Positions 43,991-52,964 of a DNA stretch of 64,000 bases are shown in pieces (the stretch's first letter is position 1; each line of letters begins with the position of its first letter). The notes beneath the pieces were generated by a model. That model did no database searches. It saw only the letters and a list, made by a program, of their open reading frames with translations, and was not told where the DNA came from. Location of the stretch: the NCBI RefSeq assembly GCF_032380655.1, contig NZ_JAWDIY010000004.1, positions 1 to 64,000 on the forward strand, given 5' to 3'. This stretch comes from Diplocloster hominis (GTDB lineage: Bacteria; Bacillota; Clostridia; Lachnospirales; Lachnospiraceae). Position numbers and translations under genes: made by a program.

Positions 43991-45654
43991 TAGAAACCAT
44001 CATCACCTCATCCGTTCTGATCCTGATTATTATCGCGCTTCGGTATCTGCTCCGGGGTCACATATCCTCACAGCTGCAATATACTCTGTGGATGCTGGCG
44101 GCCATCCGTCTGCTTCTGCCGTTTCCCCTGTTTGAAAATCCTGTCAGTGTGATGAATATCCTACCGGATACGCAGACGTTCGTACCGGCAGACATGCAGC
44201 AGGCGGGCGGCTCTCCCCCAGCGGAGGGGGCTTTGACGGGAAATCATACCCCTGTTGTCCAAAACAGCAGATCCGCAGCAGGTCCTGCGGCAAACACAAC
44301 GCCTATCGTCTGGACCGCACGGTATATCTGGCTTTGCGGCATGCTGCTGACCGGTGTATTTTTTGCAGCATCCAACGCCCGTCTGGGCCGAAAACTGAAG
44401 CAGAACAGGAGGCAGATCCAAGTACCCGGTTCTCCTCTTCCGGTTTATCTGACAGAACACCTGCCCTCCCCCTGCCTGTATGGAATCCCAAAGCCTGCCG
44501 TCTACCTGACACCGGACAGCCTGGCCGATGAAAAGCGCACCGCGTTTGTTCTGGCACATGAACTGACCCATTACAGGCACAGGGATTATCTGTGGGCTCT
44601 TATCCGCATTTTCTGTCTGTGCATCCACTGGTTCAATCCGCTGGTATGGCTTGCCGCTGTATTATCCCGCAGAGACAGCGAGCTGGCCTGTGACGAGGGA
44701 ACTCTGGGGAAGCTGGGCAGCGAAAACCGAGTGGAGTATGGCAGGATGATCATCGAAATGTCCACCGCTCCCGCAAAGCCCTCTCAGCTCTTCTGCTGCG
44801 CAACCACCATGACCGGCGGCAAGAAAGAAATGACTGAGCGGATCAGGTGCATCGCCAGGCAGCCGAAAACTCTGCTGATCTCACTGGCTGCTGTTGTGAT
44901 CGTGACTGTGACAGCGGTTGCCATAACTTTCGGAAGTGCAGCAAATAGAAGTGAATCCAAACCGGAGGAGGCACAGGTCCTGAATCCGCAGGAACTATGG
45001 AATGCGCGGACCGCCTATGTTGGCGACAACGCCGCAGAAATGCCGCAGTACCGAATAGCAAAGCTGGAAAATGGAAAGGTGCTATCAGAAGTTCCATTGG
45101 AAGACGGCGGGTTAGCGAATGCCATCATCATGGATGTTATGGTAAAATCCGCCGCATGGGAGGGCAGTGATATCTCTGCGCTGTCCGAATGCTATCAGAT
45201 ACGCCAGACATTCCCGAATGCGAATGAGATTCATGACTACTATGCCTATCTGCCGGAAGACGGCAGAGCTGTCCTTCAGTCAGGTACAGACGGATTCTGC
45301 TCTGTGCTGTCCCAGGAGCTTTATTCAGAACTGCTTGTATTATGGGATAATCTTACCGGGGACCCCTGGCTGGCAAACAGTTATACCGAAGGTGTTCCGC
45401 GGCCTGATTTTGACCACCTGCTCTGGATGACACCAGATGATGAGAAAGGATACTGTGCCGTCTGCTATCAGGATGTCAGCCGGGAACAGATGGAAGCCTA
45501 CCTCCAGACACTGGCGGCTGACGGCTGGCAGACACTCCGGGATTTTTATGAGGATACCACGGTCGGTGGCCTATATGAAAAAGGCAGCCGCATGATCAGT
45601 ATCCAGTTTGCCGGTCAGCAGGTGGTCTTATACTTCTCTTCAGAGGGGGCTTAA
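43987..45654 (+). CDS. M56-family (BlaR1-like) membrane metalloprotease with DUF4825-like sensor
   Basis: Signal-transducing protease of 555 aa. The N-terminal membrane part has several helices and the zinc motif HELTH at residues 191-195, followed by HWFNPLVW and CDEG as in BlaR1/MecR1. A last transmembrane helix lies near 297-318. The outer C-terminal part does not contain the penicillin-binding sensor of BlaR1 (no STxK/SxN/KTG set). It starts with LWNARTAYVGDNAAEM, which resembles DUF4825, and continues for about 230 residues. So the ligand is probably not a beta-lactam bound covalently. It should cleave the co-encoded repressor. Confidence 0.85.
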   Translation: MIETIITSSVLILIIIALRYLLRGHISSQLQYTLWMLAAIRLLLPFPLFENPVSVMNILPDTQTFVPADMQQAGGSPPAEGALTGNHTPVVQNSRSAAGPAANTTPIVWTARYIWLCGMLLTGVFFAASNARLGRKLKQNRRQIQVPGSPLPVYLTEHLPSPCLYGIPKPAVYLTPDSLADEKRTAFVLAHELTHYRHRDYLWALIRIFCLCIHWFNPLVWLAAVLSRRDSELACDEGTLGKLGSENRVEYGRMIIEMSTAPAKPSQLFCCATTMTGGKKEMTERIRCIARQPKTLLISLAAVVIVTVTAVAITFGSAANRSESKPEEAQVLNPQELWNARTAYVGDNAAEMPQYRIAKLENGKVLSEVPLEDGGLANAIIMDVMVKSAAWEGSDISALSECYQIRQTFPNANEIHDYYAYLPEDGRAVLQSGTDGFCSVLSQELYSELLVLWDNLTGDPWLANSYTEGVPRPDFDHLLWMTPDDEKGYCAVCYQDVSREQMEAYLQTLAADGWQTLRDFYEDTTVGGLYEKGSRMISIQFAGQQVVLYFSSEGA

Positions 45655-45686
45655 TCCTTAGTATTCTACTTTCGTAAACACCACGA

Positions 45687-45752
45687 AAATACCCCGAAGC
45701 CGGGTACCGGCGGACAGGTTAATTTCCACCAGTTTCAGACTTCAGGGTATTT
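45687..45752. terminator. Bidirectional terminator between convergent operons
   Basis: AAATACCCCGAAG (45687-45699) pairs with CTTCAGGGTATTT (45740-45752) with one mismatch; an inner GCCGG-GTA-CCGGC hairpin is present. It serves the M56 gene (plus) and the isomerase operon (minus). Confidence 0.75.
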
Positions 45753-45754
45753 AT

Positions 45755-47260
45755 TTACTGGTCCAGAACCACAGACGGTATCTTAAGCATCACCGCGATC
45801 TTCTCGAAGAGGGAAGCATTATGTCCCACGCTCATGGCGAAGTGATGTGTGGGTGCCTGTGCAAACCATTCGTCCATGTAGGCATCCGGATCTTTTTTGA
45901 ATCTCACCGGAGTCTGTGTGTTTCCGATCGTCATAATGGTACCGTTGGTCGCTTCGGCTTCTGTGATGATAAATTTAAGCCTTCCGTCTATGTTCTGGGT
46001 ACAGCCCAGATTGGTGATAGCTCCGGCTTTTACTTTCGCCTCTACGGAGACCCCGGTCCCCTGTTTCCCGTGATACAGTCCCATGCCGCGCAGGATGGGC
46101 TTGCCGTTTGCGATAGCCAGATGGAATGGGCCGTCATGGCCCAGAAGGATCGTACCGTCCTCATAGTCGGTGACGACGATCTCGCAGTAACTTCCGCCTC
46201 TGTTTACGATATCACAGATTTTCATGGCAAGGCAGGTCTTTAAGTCTCCTTCCCCGGCACAGGGAATTCCTTTTGCGGTGAGCAGGGAATGGCCTACGAT
46301 AAAGCCGCCCTGTATTTTTTCATAGTATCCGCCAGGTGCTCCGTGATAGTAGTAAGTCAAAGCGTCCAAATCATATTCTTTTACCAGTTTTTCCTGGGCA
46401 ACTGCCACTTTCGCAGACCATTCCAATTGTTCCGGAGTAGGTTTTTTGGCCAGCGGATCCGAAGGGGAGTCTTCGCTGATGATAAAAAATTCAGTGATTT
46501 CCTTTTTCTTCGCTTCCACTTCCTCCTCTGTTACAGTATCCAGCATGCGGTTCAGATCGCACATCTCCAGCACTTCCAGATGGGCTCCCGTCTGTCCCTG
46601 GAACATGGTAAAGTCACTGTACATATCCAGCATCCCGTTGAAGGTGTTGCCGAGAAAACCGAATCTGGCATTGGACAGCCCGCTTTTCACGCTGGCGGCC
46701 AAAACCCACTCTTCTATCTGTTTCCAGGCCCGGACCGCTTCCGGTCGGGAGGCCGTGTTCTCATCCGTCATGGAGATCTCAGGCGTATAATCAAGTCCCA
46801 ACAGGCCATTGATGATGTGGCATTCTATGCCGGACCGGTTGAATGCGTTGGTCATCTCAGGTACCGGACATGCCCCGCAGTGGGCCAGCCACTCGCCGGT
46901 CGTAGTCCGGGCATAGTTGATTCTGGCTGTGGGCTGAAGATTCAGGATGACGACCGGGGCTTTGCAGACCTGATGAACCGGCAGAACCGAGGCGCTGTTT
47001 ACATAGGTACCTGCATGGGCAAAGATCAGATCCACATTGTTGGCGTTAAAATATTTTCCCGCCTCCTCTCCTCGTTCGGAACAGTCCACCAAACCGTATA
47101 AGAATACCTGTGCATTGCCTATTTCCCGGACTTTTCCGGCAATAAATTCTGCATACTCAATCACTCGTTCGCGCAATCCGGGGAATTGATCCCAGTAGGG
47201 CTTTAATCCCATTGTATAAATACCGATCCTAGCCGGTTTTGTTTGTTTTAATTTTTCCAT
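45755..47260 (-). CDS. L-arabinose/L-fucose isomerase-family protein (1)
   Basis: Predicted sugar isomerase of 501 aa, near the usual length of AraA. The N-terminal half has the family pattern (RIGIYTMGLKPYWDQFPGLRERV; VDLIFAHAGTYVNSASVLPV). Likely metal-site residues are in CAGEGDLKTCLAMKI, GHDGPFHLA and THHFAMSVGH. Last gene of a ribose-type sugar transporter operon. It is too diverged to call AraA or FucI with confidence; the true substrate may be another aldose or a sugar derivative. It has a paralogue directly upstream. Confidence 0.82.
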   Translation of the reverse strand: MEKLKQTKPARIGIYTMGLKPYWDQFPGLRERVIEYAEFIAGKVREIGNAQVFLYGLVDCSERGEEAGKYFNANNVDLIFAHAGTYVNSASVLPVHQVCKAPVVILNLQPTARINYARTTTGEWLAHCGACPVPEMTNAFNRSGIECHIINGLLGLDYTPEISMTDENTASRPEAVRAWKQIEEWVLAASVKSGLSNARFGFLGNTFNGMLDMYSDFTMFQGQTGAHLEVLEMCDLNRMLDTVTEEEVEAKKKEITEFFIISEDSPSDPLAKKPTPEQLEWSAKVAVAQEKLVKEYDLDALTYYYHGAPGGYYEKIQGGFIVGHSLLTAKGIPCAGEGDLKTCLAMKICDIVNRGGSYCEIVVTDYEDGTILLGHDGPFHLAIANGKPILRGMGLYHGKQGTGVSVEAKVKAGAITNLGCTQNIDGRLKFIITEAEATNGTIMTIGNTQTPVRFKKDPDAYMDEWFAQAPTHHFAMSVGHNASLFEKIAVMLKIPSVVLDQ

Positions 47261-47348
47261 GTTTTCCTCCAGTAGCGCATTTACTGCGCATTAAATTCAG
47301 GTACACCGTTTACTTCTGCAAACCAAATGAATACCGTTACTTATTCTA

Positions 47349-48770
47349 TTACGGACAAATCACTTCCAGCTCAAGTCCCAGAACTACTGCCGTTTTCCGG
47401 ATCATATCCATCCAGCTGCCCACAGCCATTGAACTGTGATGGGAGGGCCCAGCCATACACCATCTGTCCATAAAGTCCCTCACGGGAATCGGAAAGCGCA
47501 CCCGGGTATTCGTATCCCCGAGCGCCAGGATATCTCCCGGAACACTCTCTCCCTCTGCCGCGATCAGACGGTAATTGCCTTCCCCATCCTCACTCAGCGC
47601 CAGCAGGGTCACCGGACCCTTTTTGACCAGGAACTGGGTAAGATAGCCTTTTCCGGATTTCCCGTGGAACACTTCGGACTCTCTTAACACCGGCTTTTCA
47701 TCTGACAGCGCGAAATCGCTGGAACCACTGTGACCGATCAGACAAGTGTCATTCTCAAGATCCATGGAATACAACTCAGCGGTGGCGCAGCATCCCGCCA
47801 GCACTTTGGTGATCAGCATGGCGATGGTGGTCTTAATATCCCCCTCCACACAGCACGGAATACCCAGGGCAATGAGGGCGGAAAATACAATGTTCATCGG
47901 CCCGATAATCTCCTTATATTCTCCTTGCGTCTCACCCGCATAGTGGAACGCCACCGCGTCCAGATTCTGTTCCCTGATCAGTGAAACCATGGCGGCGGTC
48001 ACTTTGCAGAGATCCTCGAATTCCCGGGCATTCTGAGACACTGTGAGCGCGAAATGGTCCTTGATAAATTGGCGGCACTCCTCCAACAGCTCAACGGTTA
48101 CCTCCCCCATGGCATTTTTTATCTGATACAGCTCCAGAAATTCGGTGTAGATCCCGAATTGATTATATATTTTTGTCTCATCTACATACAGGTCCATCAT
48201 CCCGTTAAACGGATGACCGATCATCCCGATCCGGCCTCTTTTCAGCCTGGCCGCCACGGCCGCCGCCCGGCACCAGGCGTCTATCTCACTTATCACATGA
48301 GGATCAGCCGAGATCGCGCCTGTGACTACCCCGTATGATGCGTTTTTCTTTTTCAGCACCGCGGTGACTTCCGGTGCTCCCGCGCAGGAGAGAGTCCCGA
48401 GCCAGCCGCCGATGGTGTCAATCTTTGAACAGTCCAAAGAACTTTCCGGCTGAAGATTTAATACAACAACGGGAGCAGACAAGCCACGGATGACCGGAAG
48501 CACATTCGATGAGGGGGAGTAGGTGGCGCAATAGCAGAATACCAGATCCACCTCCGCCTCCACAAATGCGCGGTTGGCTTCAGCCGCCGCAGCATAGTGA
48601 TCCACCAGACCGCCGTCAGTTACATGTATGTCCTCCGGCAGCAGTCCCTTTATTTTTCCATAGTGATCCATTACCGCTTCACGCAATCCCTGAAACTGTT
48701 CCCAATAGGTATTCAGTCCTATACAAAAAATCCCGATTCCCGCATTTGGTTTTTTGATATGTAGTCCCAT
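47349..48770 (-). CDS. L-arabinose/L-fucose isomerase-family protein (2)
   Basis: Paralogue of the following gene, 473 aa. It shares FCIGLNTYWEQFQGLREAV at the start, VDLVFCYCATYSPSSNVLPV, CVEGDIKTTIAM, LIGHSGSSDFALS and GPSHHSSMAVGSW. The GHDG of the partner is GHSG here, so active-site chemistry may differ. It lies 25 bp after the permease gene. Two unlike isomerase copies in one operon could form a hetero-oligomer or act on two sugars. Confidence 0.8.
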   Translation of the reverse strand: MGLHIKKPNAGIGIFCIGLNTYWEQFQGLREAVMDHYGKIKGLLPEDIHVTDGGLVDHYAAAAEANRAFVEAEVDLVFCYCATYSPSSNVLPVIRGLSAPVVVLNLQPESSLDCSKIDTIGGWLGTLSCAGAPEVTAVLKKKNASYGVVTGAISADPHVISEIDAWCRAAAVAARLKRGRIGMIGHPFNGMMDLYVDETKIYNQFGIYTEFLELYQIKNAMGEVTVELLEECRQFIKDHFALTVSQNAREFEDLCKVTAAMVSLIREQNLDAVAFHYAGETQGEYKEIIGPMNIVFSALIALGIPCCVEGDIKTTIAMLITKVLAGCCATAELYSMDLENDTCLIGHSGSSDFALSDEKPVLRESEVFHGKSGKGYLTQFLVKKGPVTLLALSEDGEGNYRLIAAEGESVPGDILALGDTNTRVRFPIPVRDFMDRWCMAGPSHHSSMAVGSWMDMIRKTAVVLGLELEVICP

Positions 48771-48795
48771 AGAAACCTCTCCTTACCCAATCCGA

Positions 48796-49746
48796 TTATT
48801 TTAACTTTTTCTTTATCAGGCTGTCTAAAAGTACGGCTCCAACCAGAATTACTCCTTTAAATACGGTCTGGTAGAAAGTCCCCACCCCCAGCAGATTCAG
48901 CCCGTTGGACAGAAAGCCGACGATCAGGGCACCGATGGCCATACCGATCACCGAACCGGAACCGCCGGCTACACTGGTGCCTCCAAGCACGATGGCCACG
49001 ATGCAGTCAAATTCAAAGCCGTTCCCCACATTGGGATCACCTGCCCCGAGACGGGAAGCCATGATCACACCGGAGAGCCCCGCCATGGTACCAACCAGGG
49101 TATAGATGGAGAGAACCAGCCGGTTGCTCTTTATTCCCGATAACGTGGCAGCATTTTTATTTCCCCCGATCGCAAACGCGTATTTGCCGAATACCGTTTT
49201 ACTCTCCAGAAAGAAAAAGACCAGAAGCACCAGAACCGCAATGATGACCGCGATTGGAATCGTACCGATCATTTTCCGGCCGATAGAGTCAAAGCCTCTG
49301 GGCAGTCCGGCATTGATGGACTTCCCATCGGTAACGATATAGCTAAGCCCTCTCGCCACATACATGCTTCCCAGGGTGGCGATTACATGGGTCACCTTCA
49401 GTTTAGTCACCAGGATACCGTTTAGGACACCGAAGGCGAATCCCACTCCGACGCCCAGAATCCCTGCCAGGAACAAGGGAATGTCATTCATGGCGCACAC
49501 TGCAAACACCACACCCGAGAGCGCCAGCAGGCTTCCGACGGAAAGATCCATATGCCCCGTAATCATCAGCATGGTGGCCGCCGATCCTGTTATAATGACG
49601 AAGGTAACCTGCCGCAGCACATTCATCATATTGTTATAGGTTAAAAACTCCGGCGCCAATAGGGATAACACCACGACCAGTACGATCAGTATGGACAGGG
49701 TGATCAATTGGGTCAGCGTGGATTTACTTATATTTTTACTCATCAT
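48796..49746 (-). CDS. Sugar ABC transporter permease, RbsC type
   Basis: Membrane subunit of 316 aa with eight to ten hydrophobic segments (BPD_transp_2). It contains the cytoplasmic GGNKNAATLSGIKSNR loop and AIVLGGTSVAGGSGSVIGMAIGAL, both typical of ribose/galactose/xylose permeases. The ATG at 49746 lies 11 bases from an AGGAGGG site; a TTG three codons earlier sits too close to it. It overlaps the ATPase gene by 11 bp. Confidence 0.92.
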   Translation of the reverse strand: MMSKNISKSTLTQLITLSILIVLVVVLSLLAPEFLTYNNMMNVLRQVTFVIITGSAATMLMITGHMDLSVGSLLALSGVVFAVCAMNDIPLFLAGILGVGVGFAFGVLNGILVTKLKVTHVIATLGSMYVARGLSYIVTDGKSINAGLPRGFDSIGRKMIGTIPIAVIIAVLVLLVFFFLESKTVFGKYAFAIGGNKNAATLSGIKSNRLVLSIYTLVGTMAGLSGVIMASRLGAGDPNVGNGFEFDCIVAIVLGGTSVAGGSGSVIGMAIGALIVGFLSNGLNLLGVGTFYQTVFKGVILVGAVLLDSLIKKKLK

Positions 49747-51244
49747 ATTTATCAAGCCCTCCTGTAGAGATCTGCATTATTTTTTCGGAATCCGGCTGTT
49801 TTTTTACACTGTTTTGGACCACGGCGCGGATCTTCCCTTCATACAGAAGGATGATTTTGTCGCAGAGAGCCAGAATCTCGGGCAGTTCCGAGGAAAATAC
49901 GATGCAGGCGTTTCCTTTTGCCGCCAGTTCCCGGATAATATGGAAAATTTCGTCCTTTGCTCCCACATCCACTCCCCGGGAGGGTTCATCCAACAGCAGG
50001 ACCTTCGCATCCGCGTTCAGGCATTTGGCCAGCACCACCTTCTGCTGGTTTCCGCCGCTTAGCAAAGATACGCTTTTTTCTTCGCTGCTGGTGGCGATCC
50101 GCAGATCTTTGATATATTGAACTGCCATTTCCCTTTGTTTTCTCTTATTGTAAACATTCCATCTGGATATCTTTTTGTAATTCATGACCGGGATATTATC
50201 TTTGACGGAAAGCTCCAGGAAGAGCCCCTGTGTTCTACGTTCCTCCGGGACCATAGCGATTCCCTGACGGATCGCGTCCCTGGGGTCCCGGACATGTACT
50301 TCTCTTCCGTCGACCCTTATGGTACCCTCAAAGGGATCGGCTCCGAACAGCGCCCTGGCCACCTCCGTCTTACCGGCACCCACCAGACCGTAGAATCCCA
50401 CGATCTCTCCCTTTAGCGCTTCAAAGCTGATATCATGCAGCTTATCATTGGTGAGATTCTCTACTTCCAGCACTTTTTTGTCCGGATCTATGACGCTTGG
50501 CACATAAGTCTGGATAACGAGTTTGCCCAGCATGAGCTGGATCAGCTCTTCCTGTCCGTGAATCTTTGATGCCTGCTTGGTGGCTATCGTCTTTCCATCC
50601 CGCAGCACCGTGACATAATCCCCGATTTCCATGATCTCATCCAGCCTGTGCGAGATATAGATTACGGTCACTTTCTGTTCTCTTAATTTATGTATGATGG
50701 TAAATAATTTCCGTACCTCTTCTTCCGACAATGCGGCCGTCGGCTCATCCATAATCAGAATGCTGGCATTGGCAGCCACTGCCTTGGCGATCTCTACAAT
50801 CTGCTTTTTCGCCATACTGAGTTTTTCCACTTTTTCCTTTAGCTGGATACTGGGATCAATCTCATTCAGAACCTCATAGGCCCGCTGCGACTTGCCGGAG
50901 TGTCTGATCACGCCGAAACGGGTATCTTCCGCTCCCAGTGTCAGATTTTCTTCCACCGTCAGCTCATCCACCACATTCAGTTCCTGATACAGCACACTGA
51001 TTCCCGCACGCATGGCCTCTTTGATACTCTTTGGGTGATACTCCTGACCATGAAGGAGCATGGATCCCCTGGTCTTCTCGATCGCTCCGGTCAGGATCTT
51101 GATGAGTGTCGATTTCCCGGCCCCGTTTTCTCCTATAATGCAGTGAACCACATTGGCCGGAATATCAAAGCTGACATCATCCAGCGCTTTCACTCCCGGA
51201 TATTCTTTGGAAATGTTCCGGATCGACAATATCGGCTGTTCCAT
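49736..51244 (-). CDS. Sugar ABC transporter ATPase, RbsA/MglA type (two ATPase domains)
   Basis: Tandem ATPase of 502 aa energising a CUT2 sugar importer. The first domain has Walker A GENGAGKST near residue 37 and LIMDEPTAALSEEE. The second has GLVGAGKTE near 290, LSGGNQQK and LLLDEPSRGVDVGAK. Both halves look intact in Walker A, unlike the relative at 56403-57896. Located between the binding-protein and permease genes. Confidence 0.94.
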   Translation of the reverse strand: MEQPILSIRNISKEYPGVKALDDVSFDIPANVVHCIIGENGAGKSTLIKILTGAIEKTRGSMLLHGQEYHPKSIKEAMRAGISVLYQELNVVDELTVEENLTLGAEDTRFGVIRHSGKSQRAYEVLNEIDPSIQLKEKVEKLSMAKKQIVEIAKAVAANASILIMDEPTAALSEEEVRKLFTIIHKLREQKVTVIYISHRLDEIMEIGDYVTVLRDGKTIATKQASKIHGQEELIQLMLGKLVIQTYVPSVIDPDKKVLEVENLTNDKLHDISFEALKGEIVGFYGLVGAGKTEVARALFGADPFEGTIRVDGREVHVRDPRDAIRQGIAMVPEERRTQGLFLELSVKDNIPVMNYKKISRWNVYNKRKQREMAVQYIKDLRIATSSEEKSVSLLSGGNQQKVVLAKCLNADAKVLLLDEPSRGVDVGAKDEIFHIIRELAAKGNACIVFSSELPEILALCDKIILLYEGKIRAVVQNSVKKQPDSEKIMQISTGGLDKYDE

Positions 51245-51275
51245 TTCAAAGCTCCACCTTTCTTCGGAAATAGAA

Positions 51276-51321
51276 AGGCAGGGAATGCTGTATGTATTCC
51301 TGTATATGGCATTCCCTGCCT
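51276..51321 (-). promoter_or_regulatory. Intercistronic hairpin after the sugar-binding protein gene
   Basis: Perfect 13-bp stem AGGCAGGGAATGC (51276-51288) with GCATTCCCTGCCT (51309-51321), 20-nt loop, no strong U-tract. It starts 8 bp after the binding-protein stop and probably keeps binding-protein mRNA in excess. Confidence 0.75.
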
Positions 51322-51328
51322 CATACTG

Positions 51329-52489
51329 TTATTCCAGTCCCAGTTCCTGTTTCAGATCCATCTCAGAAAAATATTCATCTACCAGGAATTTCTGGAATTC
51401 ATCGATCGGGGTGCTCCAGTAATCCAGAACAACGTCCGTCACTTCCACTTCATAATCCGATTTTGCATCAATCTCACCGTTCATCAACTGAATAGCGGTA
51501 TCGATCTGGGTTTTCGCGTTATTCTTCGGAGACAGAGCCATAGTCAGCTTCAGTGAGGAATTAGGGTCATAGATTTTTATGGCTTCCTGCTCACTTCCGT
51601 CTGTTCCCACGAACAGCTCTGTCTTTGGAATACCGTCTTCTGCCTGTCCTCTGCCCGCCGCCTCAAATGCAGCCAGAGCGCCCAGCACGGAATTCGCATT
51701 GATACCGTAGACCATATTTACCTCGGGATGGGATTGAAGGATATCTTCCCCGCAAGCCATCGACTTATCTCTTGAGGACTCTCCGTCCAGCATAACTGCC
51801 ACTTCCGCATCCGCAGCCACACTCTGGACTCCCTCTACAAAGGCCAGTGCTCTCTCTTCATGCACCTGCTGAGAGGAAGGGATATCGATAATAGCCATCA
51901 CGATCTTTTTATCCGGATACCACTCCATCCACTTTTTCGCAGCGGCCGCTCCCAGTTCTTTGGTAGCCGGTGCTTCATACAGGCGGATATGGGGATTTGC
52001 CGTAGTCTCAGCCTTATTTACAAAAGTCGCCAGCGGTACATCTGCGTTCTGGGCTTCCTGCACCAGCGCCTCCGCGTTCGCTACATCGGCAGGCTGACAG
52101 ATGATCGCCTTTGTGTTTTTTGAGATCAGATCCTGTACGGAATTCAGCATAATCGATGAATCCACTTTCCCGTCGATGATAATTGTTTCGTAACCGGCTT
52201 CCTCGGCATATTTTTCAAACCATGCGCATTCCGCCTGATGGTATGCCTCATTCATATTGTAAGATACTTTTCCGATGATTGCCTTCCCGTCCTTACTTCC
52301 AGATCCTTCATCCGGCTTCGCGGCATCTGTTTTTGCCGTGTCGGCGGCCTGCGCGTTCCCTGACTGTGCCGCACCGGCATCGCCGCCGGCCGGTGTCTCT
52401 TCTTTACTCTGACACCCGGCAGACATCACCATAATTGTAGTCACTGCCAAACATACAGATAACCATCTTTTTATACTATTACTTTTCAT
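51329..52489 (-). CDS. Sugar-binding lipoprotein, RbsB/MglB type
   Basis: Periplasmic-binding-protein-like lipoprotein of 386 aa. The signal peptide ends at MSAGC (Cys near 26), followed by an Ala/Gly/Asp linker. The mature part (Peripla_BP_4) has YNMNEAYHQAECAWFEKYAEEAGYE, KAIICQPADVANAEALVQEA and FVGTDGSEQEAIKIY. First gene of the CUT2 operon with ATPase, permease and two isomerases. The ligand is presumably the isomerases' substrate. Confidence 0.92.
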   Translation of the reverse strand: MKSNSIKRWLSVCLAVTTIMVMSAGCQSKEETPAGGDAGAAQSGNAQAADTAKTDAAKPDEGSGSKDGKAIIGKVSYNMNEAYHQAECAWFEKYAEEAGYETIIIDGKVDSSIMLNSVQDLISKNTKAIICQPADVANAEALVQEAQNADVPLATFVNKAETTANPHIRLYEAPATKELGAAAAKKWMEWYPDKKIVMAIIDIPSSQQVHEERALAFVEGVQSVAADAEVAVMLDGESSRDKSMACGEDILQSHPEVNMVYGINANSVLGALAAFEAAGRGQAEDGIPKTELFVGTDGSEQEAIKIYDPNSSLKLTMALSPKNNAKTQIDTAIQLMNGEIDAKSDYEVEVTDVVLDYWSTPIDEFQKFLVDEYFSEMDLKQELGLE

Positions 52490-52525
52490 TTTTCCCTCCT
52501 GATACCTTCCAGTTTTTTACACGCC

Positions 52526-52533
52526 CAACGTTG
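52526..52533. promoter_or_regulatory. Palindrome in the leader of the CUT2 sugar operon
   Basis: CAACGTTG, flanked by ACAC and GTGT arms (52520-52540 region). The central CG and AACGTT resemble LacI/GalR-type operators. It lies between the -10 box and the start codon, a repressing position. Confidence 0.4.
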
Positions 52534-52547
52534 TTTTGTGTGATTTA

Positions 52548-52576
52548 AATATAACATCTGCCGACAGGGGCAACAA
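52548..52576 (-). promoter_or_regulatory. Promoter of the CUT2 sugar operon
   Basis: Minus strand: -35 TTGTTG (52571-52576), 17-bp spacer, -10 TATATT (52548-52553). Confidence 0.65.
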
Positions 52577-52964
52577 TGCGGTAAAATTTAGAAAAAGTAT
52601 GATATCTTAATTTCTACTCCGATTATTTATAAATTCAGGCAGAGTTTTCGTAAAACGGATTGGGTTTTTATTGGTTTTTTCCTCCGGGGCGGTCCCTATA
52701 ACCGGACTGCCCAATATCGGCTGGTCTCCGTGGTATTTTGGGAAATCTGGGATACTTATAAGATATCCGGATACATATTTTCTTCAGAGAAAAATTCAAG
52801 AAACAGAGTTTATGAGAATAGAAGTGATAAAAAGTATTTGGCGACATGCCGGATTCATCCGGGGTTTTGGAAAATATCTGGCCTCCATTGGGAGCGTAAA
52901 AATATGGCTGCTTTGCGAAGGCTTTTCCTTTGCTACCTATATGGCATTGCTGTCTCTGTAATTT
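52577..52964. other. Gene-free junction next to the AT-rich module
   Basis: About 390 bp without a supported gene. A plus-strand open frame of 96 codons (52671-52961) has no ribosome binding site and no recognisable family. It may be a decayed fragment at the left edge of the acquired module that follows. No hairpin terminator for the kinase gene is obvious. Confidence 0.4.

Noticed and set aside
52671..52961. Plus-strand 96-codon open frame
   Set aside because: No ribosome binding site, no family resemblance, atypical composition; kept only as an unexplained stretch.
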